Source of the DNA: Frigoribacterium sp. PhB160
GTDB taxonomy: Bacteria > Actinomycetota > Actinomycetes > Actinomycetales > Microbacteriaceae
Length of the DNA: 64,000 nt
Direction of reading: 5' to 3'
NCBI RefSeq assembly: GCF_003751785.1
Contig: NZ_RKIE01000001.1
Coordinates: 1,837,564 to 1,901,563, forward strand
The notes below the pieces were generated by a model that saw nothing but the letters and a program-made list of their open reading frames with translations, ran no database searches and was not told where the DNA came from. Shown in pieces: positions 15,578 to 24,504 of this stretch. Positions within the stretch are counted from its first letter, which is position 1; each line of letters opens with the position of its first letter. The position numbers were made by a program, and so were the translations under genes.

Positions 15578-17751
15578 CGTGCGGCTCCTTCCGGGTCGAC
15601 GGCGCGGGCGCGCACGAGCACGAGGTGCTCGGGGGCGAGCCCCGGCGCCTGCAGGCCGACGGTCGCGAGCGACCGGCCGGTGAGCTCGGTGCCCGTGGTC
15701 CACCAGGCGGGGCCCGCGTGGTGGTTGTAGGCCTTGATGCGGTGGCCGGGCTCGACCACCTCGACGCGGTAGCGGCGGTCGGGGTCGAGGCCCGGCAGGC
15801 GGACGGCTCCCGGCGGGTTCTGCACGGTCGTGGCGACCGCGACGAAGGAGTACAGCGCCTCGTCGGCGGTCTCCGAGACGACGCCGCGCACCCAGTACGC
15901 CGGGTCGGGGTGGTCGCCGCGGACGACGGTGCCGCGGTGCAGCCACGAGCGCTCCGCCTTGTAGAGCTCGATCCACCGGGTCAGCTCGGCGAGCTCGTCG
16001 GCGTCGACGCTGGTGAGGTCGAGCTCGAGGCCGAAGTGCCCGAAGAGGGCGGTGCCGGCGCGGAACGCCATCTCGTGGCGGCGGTCGGTCGAGTGGGCGG
16101 GCGACGAGCCGACGTGCGAGCCCAGCATCTCGGGCGGCACGACGACGCCGGTCCAGCGCTCGATGCGCTGACGCTCGAGGGCGTCGATGCAGTCGCTGGC
16201 CCAGACGCGGTCGCTGCGGCCGAGCACCTCGAGGTCGGCGCGGGCGCCGCCCGACGAGCAGGCCTCGATCTCGAGGGCCGGGAACCGCGAGCGCAGCTCG
16301 TCGACGAGCCGGTAGAAGGCGAGCGTCTGGTCGTGCACGCCGGCGCGGCCCGACGACGAGTGCCCGGCGTCGACGAGGTCGCGGTTGTGGTCCCACTTGA
16401 CGAAGTCGATCGCGTGGCGGCCGATCAGCGCGCTCATGCTCTCGAGCACGTGCTCGTAGGCGCCGGGCGCCGTGAGGTCGAGCACCTGCTGGAAGCGCTG
16501 GGTCGGCGGCAGCCGGTGACCGGGCGACATGACCCAGTCGGGGTGCGCGCGGGCGGCGTCGGAGTCGGGGTTGATCATCTCCGGCTCGAACCAGAGGCCG
16601 AACTGCATGCCGTGGCCGCGCACCCGCTCGACGAGCGGGTCCAGGCCGTCGGGCCAGACCGACTCGTCGACCGTCCAGTCGCCGAGTCCGGCCGTCTTGT
16701 CGCGGCGCCCGCGGAACCAGCCGTCGTCGAGCACGAAGCGCTCGACGCCGACCTCGGCCGCACGGTCGGCCAGCGCGAGCAGGGTCTCGAGCCGCTGGTC
16801 GAAGTAGACGGCCTCCCATGTGTTGAGCACGACCGGGCGGGGCGAGGTCGGGTACCCCTCGCGTCCGCGCACGAACCCGTGCAGGCGGGCGCCGAGGTCG
16901 TCGAGCCCGTCGCCCCACGACGCGTACAGCCACGGCGTCGAGTACGACTCGTCGCGGCCGAGGCGCACCTCGCCGGGCAGCAGCAGCTCTCCCCCGCCCA
17001 CGACGGCGCGGCCGGTCGGCAGGCGCTCGGCGTAGCTGCGGTGGTTGCCGCTCCAGGCGACCTGCACCCCCCAGACCTCGCCCGAGCGGAAGCCGAAGCC
17101 CGTGCGGCCCACGGCGTAGAGCAGCGACGCGTCGTGGCCCGTGCGGCCGTGCCGCCCCTCGGCCGCGTGGGTGCCGACGGTGAACGGGTGCCGCTGCGGG
17201 CTCATCTCGCGCATGTGGCGCCCGGTGAAGTCGAGGATCTCCTCCGCCTCGGCCGGCACGGGCAGCGCCAGCACGAGGTCGTCGACCGTGTAGGCGCCCT
17301 CGCCCGTGCTGGTGAGGGTGGCCCGGCTGCGCAGCACGCCGCTCTCGGCGAGCTCGACCTCGATCGCGAGCCGCAGCTCGGCGATCTCGTCGGCGAGCTC
17401 GACGACGACGCGGCGGTCGCCGACGCGGGGGTCGGAGGAGGCGGGGGTCGAGACCCGAGCACCGGTGAACGCGGCCGAGAAGTGGCGTCCGTCGCGGTGC
17501 CCGCTGAGGCCCGGGGTGCCGTTCCAGCCCGTGGTCTGGTCGGGCAGCAGCCCGAGCGGCACGACGACGTCGATGCTGTTGGAGACGATCTGCGGGACGG
17601 ACGTGCGGGCGAGCTCCGCGAGCTCCGCGTCGGTCACGGCGCCCAGGTCGCGGCCCCAGTGCACGAGGCGGGGCACGGCGTCGCCGGCGGCGTCGAGGAC
17701 GACGCTGACACCTCCCGAGCGGAGGTGGAACAGGCGGCTGTCTTGTGTCAC
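15574..17751 (-). CDS. Alpha-galactosidase, glycoside hydrolase family 36
   Basis: A 725-residue cytoplasmic enzyme (no signal peptide) that removes alpha-1,6-galactose from melibiose or raffinose-type sugars. GH36 landmarks are an N-terminal beta-sandwich domain, WFEPEMINPDS, the nucleophile motif FVKWDHNRD, the CSSGGARADL substrate-binding loop and the acid/base region DRVWASDCIDALER. The start chosen is GTG 17751, with AAGGAAG a few bases upstream; a start at 17826 would put the promoter and operator inside the gene. Its stop overlaps the permease start (ATGA), so hydrolase and importer are coupled. It is divergent from a ROK regulator that probably represses it. Confidence 0.93.
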   Translation of the reverse strand: MTQDSRLFHLRSGGVSVVLDAAGDAVPRLVHWGRDLGAVTDAELAELARTSVPQIVSNSIDVVVPLGLLPDQTTGWNGTPGLSGHRDGRHFSAAFTGARVSTPASSDPRVGDRRVVVELADEIAELRLAIEVELAESGVLRSRATLTSTGEGAYTVDDLVLALPVPAEAEEILDFTGRHMREMSPQRHPFTVGTHAAEGRHGRTGHDASLLYAVGRTGFGFRSGEVWGVQVAWSGNHRSYAERLPTGRAVVGGGELLLPGEVRLGRDESYSTPWLYASWGDGLDDLGARLHGFVRGREGYPTSPRPVVLNTWEAVYFDQRLETLLALADRAAEVGVERFVLDDGWFRGRRDKTAGLGDWTVDESVWPDGLDPLVERVRGHGMQFGLWFEPEMINPDSDAARAHPDWVMSPGHRLPPTQRFQQVLDLTAPGAYEHVLESMSALIGRHAIDFVKWDHNRDLVDAGHSSSGRAGVHDQTLAFYRLVDELRSRFPALEIEACSSGGARADLEVLGRSDRVWASDCIDALERQRIERWTGVVVPPEMLGSHVGSSPAHSTDRRHEMAFRAGTALFGHFGLELDLTSVDADELAELTRWIELYKAERSWLHRGTVVRGDHPDPAYWVRGVVSETADEALYSFVAVATTVQNPPGAVRLPGLDPDRRYRVEVVEPGHRIKAYNHHAGPAWWTTGTELTGRSLATVGLQAPGLAPEHLVLVRARAVDPEGAAR

Positions 17752-17806
17752 GGTGGCTTCCTTGCCTCGGACCCGAGCGGGTGATCGACGATGATCGGCG
17801 TGCATC

Positions 17807-17836
17807 ATTATTGCTACGGAAAACACTCGACGTCAA
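17807..17836 (-). promoter_or_regulatory. Promoter of galactosidase operon with ROK operator motif in the spacer
   Basis: Reading the minus strand, TTGACG (17831-17836) and AATAAT (17807-17812) are close to -35 and -10 consensus with an 18-bp spacer. The spacer begins with TGTTTTCCGTAGC (17813-17825), which recurs with one change upstream of pdxA2 (21672-21684). A repressor bound here would block RNA polymerase. The divergent ROK gene makes its product the obvious candidate. Confidence 0.6.
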
Positions 17837-17958
17837 GCAGAGGCGTTGATCCGTACTCGAACGGTACTGGCGCCCGGTGGACCGACCGCTATGGTTACCG
17901 GCAAGGAAAAGAACACCTGTCATGGCGACGTGACGGGTCGGCGCAGAGGAGCACCAGC

Positions 17959-19188
17959 ATGCGGACACGCGAGACGACCCCCTCGACCATCGCCGTCGAG
18001 TCGGCCAGGAACGTCGCCCGCGAGGTCGTGAAGAACGGCCCCCTCTCGCGCAGCGAGACCGCCCGGCGCCTCGACCTCTCGCCCGCGAGCCTCACCCGGC
18101 TGACGAAGCCCCTCGTCGAGACGGGCCTGCTCATCGAGGGCGAGGACCGCGCCGACCCGCAGCACGGCCGCATCACCCGCCCCATCGACGTCTCGGCCGA
18201 CCTCCGCTTCGTCGGGGTCAAGGTGACGCTCGACGCGGTCCACGGCGTCGTCACGACCGCCCGGGCCGTCATCACCGAGCGGCTCGAGGCCCCGCTCGAC
18301 GCCACCGACCCCGCGACGGTCACGGCCGCCGTCGCCGACGTCGTCGCGCTGCTCGTCGCCCGCGAGCCCCGGGTGGCCGCGGTCGGCGTCGCCCTCGGCG
18401 GCCACTCGAGCGACGGCCGCGTCGTCGACGTCTCGCGCTCGCTGGCCTGGCACGGCGTGCCGCTCGGCGACGACCTCGCCCGCCTCACGGGCCTGCCGAC
18501 CGTCGTCGAGAACGACGTGCTCGCGCTCACCCAGGCCCAGCACTGGTTCGGCACCGCCCGCGGCCTCCGCGACTTCGCGCTCGTGACCGTCGGCGTCGGC
18601 GTCGGCTGCTCCCTCGTCATCGCCGACCAGGTCGTCCGACGCGAGGACCCCGACACCCCGACCGTCGGCCACTACGTCATCGACCGCAGCGGGCCGGTCT
18701 GCCCCGACGGCCACCGCGGCTGCGCGATCGCCTACCTCTCGTCGCCCTCGATGTGCTCCGCCGTGTCGCTCGGACTCGGCCGCCCGGTGGGCTACGACGA
18801 GCTCCTGCGGCTCGCGGCCGACGGCGACGCCGTGGCGGGCCGCGTGGTCCGCGAGTCCGCCGAGGCCCTCGGCCGGCTCATCTCGGCCGTCACGACCCTG
18901 ACCGGCATCCAGAACGTGCAGCTCTCCGGCGAGGGCATCGGCCTCGCGTCCGTCGCGCCCGACTCGGTCGCGGCCGGCATCGCCGTCGACCGGCCCGACT
19001 GGGCGAAGCCGCTGACGACGACGATCCAGCCGATGGGCTTCGACGAGTGGGCCCGAGGAGGCGCGGTGGTCGCCCTGCAGTCCTGGCTCGACCGCTACCC
19101 GGTCGCCTTCACGGCGGCCGCGCGGAACGCCGAGAGCGCCGACCAGAGCGCGTCGTCCGTGCCCACGTTGCCCGGGAACACCGCGTAG
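17959..19188 (+). CDS. ROK-family transcriptional regulator
   Basis: A 409-residue regulator: an N-terminal MarR-like winged helix (residues about 15-75, GPLSRSETARRLDLSPASLTRL) and a C-terminal ROK sugar-kinase-like domain with an AVGVALGGHSS glycine loop and VENDVLALTQAQHWFG. The start ATG 17959 follows GAGGA by 8 nt. The zinc motif of ROK proteins, CxCGxxGC, is degenerate here (CPDGHRGC: the second Cys is Asp), so metal binding may be weakened. It sits divergent from the galactosidase operon and convergent with the DUF1537 kinase gene, whose 3' end it overlaps by 94 bp. Probable role: sugar-responsive repressor of both neighbours. Confidence 0.87.
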   Translation: MRTRETTPSTIAVESARNVAREVVKNGPLSRSETARRLDLSPASLTRLTKPLVETGLLIEGEDRADPQHGRITRPIDVSADLRFVGVKVTLDAVHGVVTTARAVITERLEAPLDATDPATVTAAVADVVALLVAREPRVAAVGVALGGHSSDGRVVDVSRSLAWHGVPLGDDLARLTGLPTVVENDVLALTQAQHWFGTARGLRDFALVTVGVGVGCSLVIADQVVRREDPDTPTVGHYVIDRSGPVCPDGHRGCAIAYLSSPSMCSAVSLGLGRPVGYDELLRLAADGDAVAGRVVRESAEALGRLISAVTTLTGIQNVQLSGEGIGLASVAPDSVAAGIAVDRPDWAKPLTTTIQPMGFDEWARGGAVVALQSWLDRYPVAFTAAARNAESADQSASSVPTLPGNTA

Positions 19189-20564
19189 GGCGTCGGGGAG
19201 GCGGGCGGGGTCGACGACTCGGGCCGCGCCTCCGGACGGTCCGGGTGCGGCGACGACGGGTCGGCGGCGGCGCGCCAGACGGAGACGGCCCCGGGCAGGA
19301 GGGTGCCGAGCACGACGGCGCGGCGGAGGCCCAGCGCCTCGGTGGCGAGGTCGCTCGACGTGATGCCGCCCTTGCCGACGACGAACGAGGGGCGGGCCTC
19401 CGCGACGACGCGACGGGTGAGGTCGACGAGCGCGCGAGAGACCTCGCGCGCGATCCGGAGGCTGTCGTCGCCGTCGCGGCCGTCGACGCGGACCCGCGAG
19501 GTGGTGACCATGACGTCCCGGGCGCGCAGGGCGGTGACGGCGGCCGCCACGACGCGGTCGACCTCCCGGTCGCGGGTCGCAGGGTCGAGCAGGGCCGGCA
19601 CGTCGACGACGAGGGTCTCGACCTCGTCGCCGGCCTCGCGTTGCAGGTGCTCCACCTGTCGGGTGGTCAGGGGCACGTGAGAGCCGACGACGACGAGGCC
19701 GTGGGGCGTGCCGGGGCCGGAGGCGGCCACGTGGCGGGCCAGGGCGGTGCTGTCGAGGGCGGGGCGCGCCTCCTGTCCGAGGAGCGGGCGGAGCAGGCCC
19801 GGGCCGATCCGCCAGAGGAGGCTGTGGCCGGCCTGCTCGGCGAGGCGGCCGGCGACCACGACGCGTGCGAGGTCGTCGTCGGTCTCGGCGTCGACGACGA
19901 CGTGGCGGGCGTCGTGCACCGCGAGGAGGGCGTCGGCGAGGGCACGGGCCGGGCCACGCACCAGGTCGAGGCCGAGGGCGACCACGTCGGCGGCGTGGAT
20001 GCGGCCGGCCGAGCGTTCCTCGAGCCAGGCGGCGAGGTGTGACGACCGGTAGCCGAAGGTGGGGTCGGCCGCGAAGCTCGAGCTCGCCGCGGGGACGACC
20101 TCGCCGCCCTCGCGCACGAGATGGACGCCGCCGACCGTGGTGCGGCCGGCCGACGGGAACGCCGGGACCATGACGACGGCGTCGACGGGGGCGGTCGCGG
20201 CCAGCTCGTCGACGACCACCTCGACCTCGTCGACGTGGTGGCCGCGCAGGGTCGAGTCGCCGCGGCTGACGACGACCAGGTCGGCGGCGCGGTCGCCCGC
20301 GGCGGTCAGGACGGCCCGCAGCACCTCGCGGGTGCGGGACCGGGCCTCCGCGCGGTCGAGGCTGCGGGTGTTCGTGAGGACGGCGAAGCCGGGGCCGCCC
20401 TGGTCGAGCGCCCAGCGGACGTCGCCGGGGGCCCAGCGCGTGATGATCGGCAGGTCGGCGACGGTCTGGGTGCCGGTGGGGTCGTCGTCGAGGACGACGA
20501 CGGTGCGGTGCGGGGCCGGGGTGCGGGCCGGGTCGGCGTCCGGGGTTCGGGTCGGCTCAGCCAC
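19095..20564 (-). CDS. Four-carbon acid sugar kinase, DUF1537 (OtnK/DtnK) family
   Basis: A 489-residue kinase expected to phosphorylate D-threonate, D-erythronate or a related four-carbon sugar acid at O-4. The N-terminal substrate domain opens with VVVLDDDPTGTQTV and includes VSRGDSTLRGH. The C-terminal nucleotide domain has SFVVGKGGITSSDLA and ends with a FPGNVGTDDALW block, equivalent to the usual SGNFG motif. GTG start, overlapping the pdxA2 stop by 8 bp, so the two are co-translated. DUF1537 kinase plus PdxA2 is an established pair that turns D-threonate into dihydroxyacetone phosphate. The exact substrate cannot be read from sequence, and no transporter for the acid is beside it. Confidence 0.88.
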   Translation of the reverse strand: MAEPTRTPDADPARTPAPHRTVVVLDDDPTGTQTVADLPIITRWAPGDVRWALDQGGPGFAVLTNTRSLDRAEARSRTREVLRAVLTAAGDRAADLVVVSRGDSTLRGHHVDEVEVVVDELAATAPVDAVVMVPAFPSAGRTTVGGVHLVREGGEVVPAASSSFAADPTFGYRSSHLAAWLEERSAGRIHAADVVALGLDLVRGPARALADALLAVHDARHVVVDAETDDDLARVVVAGRLAEQAGHSLLWRIGPGLLRPLLGQEARPALDSTALARHVAASGPGTPHGLVVVGSHVPLTTRQVEHLQREAGDEVETLVVDVPALLDPATRDREVDRVVAAAVTALRARDVMVTTSRVRVDGRDGDDSLRIAREVSRALVDLTRRVVAEARPSFVVGKGGITSSDLATEALGLRRAVVLGTLLPGAVSVWRAAADPSSPHPDRPEARPESSTPPASPTPYAVFPGNVGTDDALWSALSAFRAAAVKATG

Positions 20565-21624
20565 GGGCGGCGACGGCGAGGCTGCGGGCGAGCTCGTACG
20601 CGTTGCGGGTCGAGGCGAGGGCGGCCGTGCCCGTCCCGACGCGGTCGAAGGCCGTGCCGTGCGCCGGGGTGCAGACCGGCAGCGGCAGCCCGCCCTCGAT
20701 CGTCACGCCGCCCTCGAAGCCGATCATCTTCATGGCGATCTGACCCTGGTCGTGGTACATGGTGACGACGCCGTCGAACTGCCCGTCGCGCGCCCGGAGG
20801 AAGAGCGTGTCGGCCGGGAACGGCCCCGTCGCGTCGATGCCCTCCTCGCGGGCGAGGGCGACGCCCGGGGCGATCTCGTCGATCTCCTCGCGCCCGAACG
20901 AGCCGTTCTCGCCCGCGTGGGGGTTGAGCGCGCAGACCGCGAGCCGCGGCGCGGCGACGCCCGTCCCCACGAGCGCGTCGTGCAGGAGACGCGTGGCCGA
21001 CAGCACGGAGCTCGCCGTCACGAGGTCGGGTGCGTCCCGGTGCGCGACGTGCGAGGTGACGCGCGAGGTCCAGAGGCCGGCCATGGCGTTGAGCTCGGTG
21101 ACGGGTCCGACGGCCTCGAGGCGGTTCTCGAACCAGCGCATCTCGTCCTTCTCGGTCATGCCGGCGAGGTGCAGCGACGACTTGTTGAGCGGGGCGAAGA
21201 CGAGGGCGTCGACCTCGCCGCGCTCGTGGGCGGCGAGGGCGAGCTCGAGGTGGTCGAGGGCCCAGCGGCCGCCGGCCTCGGAGGCCTCCGCGACGGGGAC
21301 GCCGGAGAGGTCGAGCCCGGTGTCGACGATCGTGATGCCCGCGGCGCTCTCGATCGCGGCGCGGTCGACGGCGTCGCCCGCCTGCGCGAAGGCGCGGTCG
21401 AGCTCGGCCGGCGTGGTGAAGACGGTGACGGCGTGGGCCGGGCGGTCAGCGGCGGGGCTGCCGGCGTCGGCGTCGGGCACCGTCGGCGCGGTCGCGATCT
21501 CGTGGAGCAGGCGGACGAGCAGTTCCGGCCCGATGCCGGCCGGGTCGCCGGTGGTGAGGGCGACGCGCGGGGGCGCGGTGCGGTCGGCGGCGGGGGCGAG
21601 CAGGTCGGGGGCGGCGGACGTCAT
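20557..21624 (-). CDS. pdxA2: PdxA2-type 4-phospho-D-threonate/erythronate dehydrogenase
   Basis: A 355-residue NAD-dependent dehydrogenase/decarboxylase of the PdxA superfamily. Visible are VALTTGDPAGIGPEL at the N-terminus, the metal-ligand MYHDQGQIAMKMI, and the C-terminal TPAHGTAFDRVGTG. Next to a DUF1537 kinase this is PdxA2 (oxidation of a 4-phosphorylated sugar acid with loss of CO2, giving DHAP), not the pyridoxine-biosynthesis PdxA. A GGAAGAAGAG purine run precedes the ATG. It is the first gene of the pair, and a palindromic operator lies 37 bp upstream. Confidence 0.88.
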   Translation of the reverse strand: MTSAAPDLLAPAADRTAPPRVALTTGDPAGIGPELLVRLLHEIATAPTVPDADAGSPAADRPAHAVTVFTTPAELDRAFAQAGDAVDRAAIESAAGITIVDTGLDLSGVPVAEASEAGGRWALDHLELALAAHERGEVDALVFAPLNKSSLHLAGMTEKDEMRWFENRLEAVGPVTELNAMAGLWTSRVTSHVAHRDAPDLVTASSVLSATRLLHDALVGTGVAAPRLAVCALNPHAGENGSFGREEIDEIAPGVALAREEGIDATGPFPADTLFLRARDGQFDGVVTMYHDQGQIAMKMIGFEGGVTIEGGLPLPVCTPAHGTAFDRVGTGTAALASTRNAYELARSLAVAARG

Positions 21625-21657
21625 CGTCTCTTCTTCCGGTCGAGGGGTCGTCCCCGC

Positions 21658-21687
21658 AGCCTATGCTTTCCGCCACGGAAAACATAG
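21658..21687 (-). promoter_or_regulatory. Palindromic operator and -10 box upstream of pdxA2
   Basis: A 27-bp near-perfect palindrome (21661-21687): CTATGCTTTCCG and CGGAAAACATAG around CCA, with one mismatch. On the minus strand TAGGCT (21658-21663) is a plausible -10 box that overlaps its edge. The half GCCACGGAAAACA matches 12 of 13 bases of the element in the galactosidase promoter at 17813-17825, so one regulator, probably the ROK protein, may bind both. Confidence 0.65.
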
Positions 21688-21730
21688 CTCGGTCACACTG
21701 CTCCTGCTGAGGGCGGCGCGCAGCCGCGCG

Positions 21731-22423
21731 TCAGAGGGCTGCAGGGGCGAAGGAGGCGCCCGTCTCGTGCTCGAGGAAGGTCCACATCCACGCGAGGGCC
21801 GTCGCCGGCGTCAGCCCGGGCGCCTTCTGGGCGAGCTGGGTCGCGATCCCGTCGCTGTACGCCGCGAGCTTGAGCGCGAGGGCCGCCGGGTCGGCGACGA
21901 CGAACGCGCCGGAGACCGAGCCGCGCCGGAGCGTCCGGGTGAGGCACGCCTCCCACACGCGGATCCGCTCGACGTACTCGGCCGCGACGTCGGGCCCGCG
22001 GGCGACGACGGTCCAGTAGTCCGACCAGAGCCGCCAGTGCTCGGCGGTCGCGTCGGTGCCCGCGAACAGCGGTTCGACGAGCAGCCGCACGGCCGCGACG
22101 GCGTCGGGCTCGGCGTCGACCGCCTCGATGATCGACGCGTAGAACCGCGCGGTCTCCAGCACCACGACCTCGTTGAGGATCTCCGCGACGCTGCCGAAGT
22201 GGTACGTCACGGTGCCCGCCGAGACCCCGGCCGCGGCGGCGATGTCGCGCAGGCCGGTCGCGCCGAACCCCTCCCGCACGATGACCTCGCGGGCCGCCTC
22301 GACGATCAGGGCCCGACGCACCGCGGGCTTCTGCCGCGACCCCGCGACGGCCGCACCCGCGCCCGCACCAGCAGCACCCGCAGCACCAACACCAGCACCA
22401 GCACCCACCCCGCGCCCGCTCAC
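21731..22423 (-). CDS. TetR-family transcriptional regulator
   Basis: A 230-residue repressor. After a 26-residue Gly/Ala/Val low-complexity leader comes the TetR DNA-binding domain, with helix-turn-helix TGLRDIAAAAGVSAGTVTYHFGS, then a helical ligand domain (residues about 80-225). The start is GTG 22423, overlapping the CocE stop by GTGA; this fixes it despite the odd leader. It is the last gene of the peptide-uptake operon and probably controls it through the palindrome at 30479-30500, which would make it autoregulated. The inducer is unknown; a peptide or a product of the hydrolase is plausible. Confidence 0.87.
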   Translation of the reverse strand: MSGRGVGAGAGVGAAGAAGAGAGAAVAGSRQKPAVRRALIVEAAREVIVREGFGATGLRDIAAAAGVSAGTVTYHFGSVAEILNEVVVLETARFYASIIEAVDAEPDAVAAVRLLVEPLFAGTDATAEHWRLWSDYWTVVARGPDVAAEYVERIRVWEACLTRTLRRGSVSGAFVVADPAALALKLAAYSDGIATQLAQKAPGLTPATALAWMWTFLEHETGASFAPAAL

Positions 22424-24504
22424 GCCGACGTCCGCGGCACGAGGTCCTCGAACCGCCGCTCGGCGACGAGCACCGTCCCGGCCCCCGCACCGCCGTCGCG
22501 CGCCCAGGCCCGCAGCTCGTTGACGACGACGAACGACTCCGCGGTCGCCGACACCCGCGACGTCGTCTCGAGCCACGCCTTCCACCCCGGCTTCTCGAGC
22601 CCGATGGCCCAGCGCGACTCCGCCGACGCCGACAGCGGGTCGCCGTCGGTGATGCAGTAGGTCTCGCGGCTGTCCTCGGTGAAGACGAGCCCGTCGGGGT
22701 ACTCGCGACCGCCGCCGTAGCCGGGGTCGACGTCGAGCACCCACTCCCCCGTGCCGACGTCGTGCGAGACGCTCCGCTGCGGCAGGTCCGACGAGGCCGG
22801 CAGCGCCCGCACCGCGAGCGGCGTGGCCCGCGTCGGCTCCTCGAAGCGCACGCCGTCGTCGTCGCGCCGCGTCCAGACGGGCAGCCGCACCGCGCTCCGC
22901 ACGGGGTCCACCGTCAGCGTCGCCTCCTCCGCGTGCGGCCAGACCCACGGCCAGTAGGCCGACGACAGGGCGATCCGGAGGCGGTGGCCGACCGGGAAGG
23001 AATGCCCGGTCGAGACCAGGGCGACCGACACCTGCTGCTCGACCCGCGCCTCCATCGGGTCGTTCCGGTCACGGCCTCGTCGCTTGTTCAGGTTGAGGAC
23101 GCCCCGCGTGACGAGGGTCGACCTGCCGTCGGGCGCGACGTCGCAGAGGCGGACGATCACCGTGCCCCGGGGCAGGTCGCTCGTGAGGGCGAGGTCGACG
23201 ACGACGGTGCCGAGCACGTCGAGCGCGCCGCCGTGGTCGGCCTCGGTGACGGGCAGGTCGAGGCAGACCGAGCGGCCGTCCTCGGCGCGCTGGTCGGGCG
23301 GCAGGTCGGTCGCGTTGCCGAACGGGAAGAAGCGCCCGGCGTCGAGCCCGGTGCTCTGCGGCGAGCGCACGACGAGCGGGCCGTCCTCGCCGCCGGTGAG
23401 CAGCTCGAGCGGCTCGACGCGCTCGGCCGTCGCGGCCGACGGCCACGCCTCCGCCGCGACCCACCGCCCGGTCCGCTCGGCGTAGTACGTCGCCGGCGGC
23501 TCGGAGTCGTTGATCCACGCCCGCAGCGCCGGCTCGTCGTCGACGCCGTTCGCGTCGTCGAGCAGCCAGCGGTCCCACCAGCGCAGCGTCTCCTGCAAGA
23601 AGCCGATGCCCGGCCCGGGAGCCAGCCCGCGGTCCGGGTACTGGTGCGACCACGGCCCGACGATGCCCTTCACCGGGGCGTCGAGGTTCGCGACGAGCCG
23701 CAGCACGGCGTCGCGGTACGGGTCGGCCCAGCCCCCGACGGCGAGCACCGCGGCGCTGATCGACGAGTAGTCCTCGCAGACGCTGCCGTGCCGCCAGTAG
23801 TCGTCGCGCTCCTGGTGCGAGAGCCAGGTCGGCGTCATCGGCCGGTTGTGCTCCAGCCGCTCGCGCCACCGCGCGACCCAGTCGGGCCCGACGACCTCGG
23901 GCCGCGGCGGACGCGAGTTGAACGCGAACATCGTCCCGCCCCACGCGGCCATGTCGATGCCGAGCACCGCGCCTCCGACGTAGTGCACGTCGTTGTCGTA
24001 CCGGTCGTCGGTCGAGCACACCGTGACGATCGCCTTCAGCGCCTCGGGTGCCCGCCCCGCCAGCTGCAGCGCGTTGAACCCGCCCCAGGAGATGCCGAAG
24101 GCGCCGACGGCCCCCGTCGACCACGGCTGGGCGGCGAGCCACTCGATGAGCGCGACGCCGTCGTCGAGCTCCTGCACCGAGTACTCGTCGTCGAACAGCC
24201 CGTCGCTCGACCCCGTCCCGCGGATGTCGACCCGCACCGACGCGTACCCCCGCGCGGCGTACCAGGGGTGCCGCTCGCTGTCGCGCGGAGCGGTCCAGTC
24301 GTCGAGCCGGTACGGCAGGTACTCGAGCAGCACGGGCACCGGGTGGTCGACGCGCGGCGCCCAGACCCGGGCGTGCAGGCGCGTGCCGTCCGGCAGCGGC
24401 ACCCACTCGTCGCGCACCGTGACCTCGTGCACCGGGCGATCGGCCCGCGGGAGGCGCGGGTCGGCCCCCGCCGCCCGCTCGCCTCCCCGAGGCGCCCCGG
24501 TCAC
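22420..24504 (-). CDS. CocE/NonD-family hydrolase (X-Pro dipeptidyl-peptidase S15 type)
   Basis: A 694-residue serine hydrolase: an alpha/beta-hydrolase domain with cap, then a C-terminal jelly-roll (PepX_C). The nucleophile is in FGISWGGFNALQ, the acid in VGGWADPYRD and the catalytic His in GPWSHQYPD. No signal peptide is seen, so it acts in the cytoplasm on imported substrate. The start GTG overlaps the upstream small ORF, and its stop overlaps the TetR start. Placed in a peptide-importer operon it probably cleaves Xaa-Pro peptides or esters that the importer brings in; cocaine-esterase-like activity is the family alternative. Confidence 0.88.
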   Translation of the reverse strand: MTGAPRGGERAAGADPRLPRADRPVHEVTVRDEWVPLPDGTRLHARVWAPRVDHPVPVLLEYLPYRLDDWTAPRDSERHPWYAARGYASVRVDIRGTGSSDGLFDDEYSVQELDDGVALIEWLAAQPWSTGAVGAFGISWGGFNALQLAGRAPEALKAIVTVCSTDDRYDNDVHYVGGAVLGIDMAAWGGTMFAFNSRPPRPEVVGPDWVARWRERLEHNRPMTPTWLSHQERDDYWRHGSVCEDYSSISAAVLAVGGWADPYRDAVLRLVANLDAPVKGIVGPWSHQYPDRGLAPGPGIGFLQETLRWWDRWLLDDANGVDDEPALRAWINDSEPPATYYAERTGRWVAAEAWPSAATAERVEPLELLTGGEDGPLVVRSPQSTGLDAGRFFPFGNATDLPPDQRAEDGRSVCLDLPVTEADHGGALDVLGTVVVDLALTSDLPRGTVIVRLCDVAPDGRSTLVTRGVLNLNKRRGRDRNDPMEARVEQQVSVALVSTGHSFPVGHRLRIALSSAYWPWVWPHAEEATLTVDPVRSAVRLPVWTRRDDDGVRFEEPTRATPLAVRALPASSDLPQRSVSHDVGTGEWVLDVDPGYGGGREYPDGLVFTEDSRETYCITDGDPLSASAESRWAIGLEKPGWKAWLETTSRVSATAESFVVVNELRAWARDGGAGAGTVLVAERRFEDLVPRTSA

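Noticed and set aside
15568-17784. 738-codon plus-strand open frame
   Set aside because: Shadow of the GH36 gene; it has no domain and would overlap the promoter region.
15578-17968. N-terminal extension of the MalF-like permease frame
   Set aside because: The extra sequence lies within the galactosidase in another frame and is Arg/Pro-rich; the permease start is fixed by the ATGA overlap.
22321-22420. GGTGCTGGTGCT-type short repeats near the TetR start
   Set aside because: Simple Gly/Ala codon repetition in the leader; no sign of a regulatory array.
22424-22948. N-terminal extension of the TetR frame
   Set aside because: It overlaps the CocE gene in another frame; GTG 22423 with the GTGA junction is the natural start.
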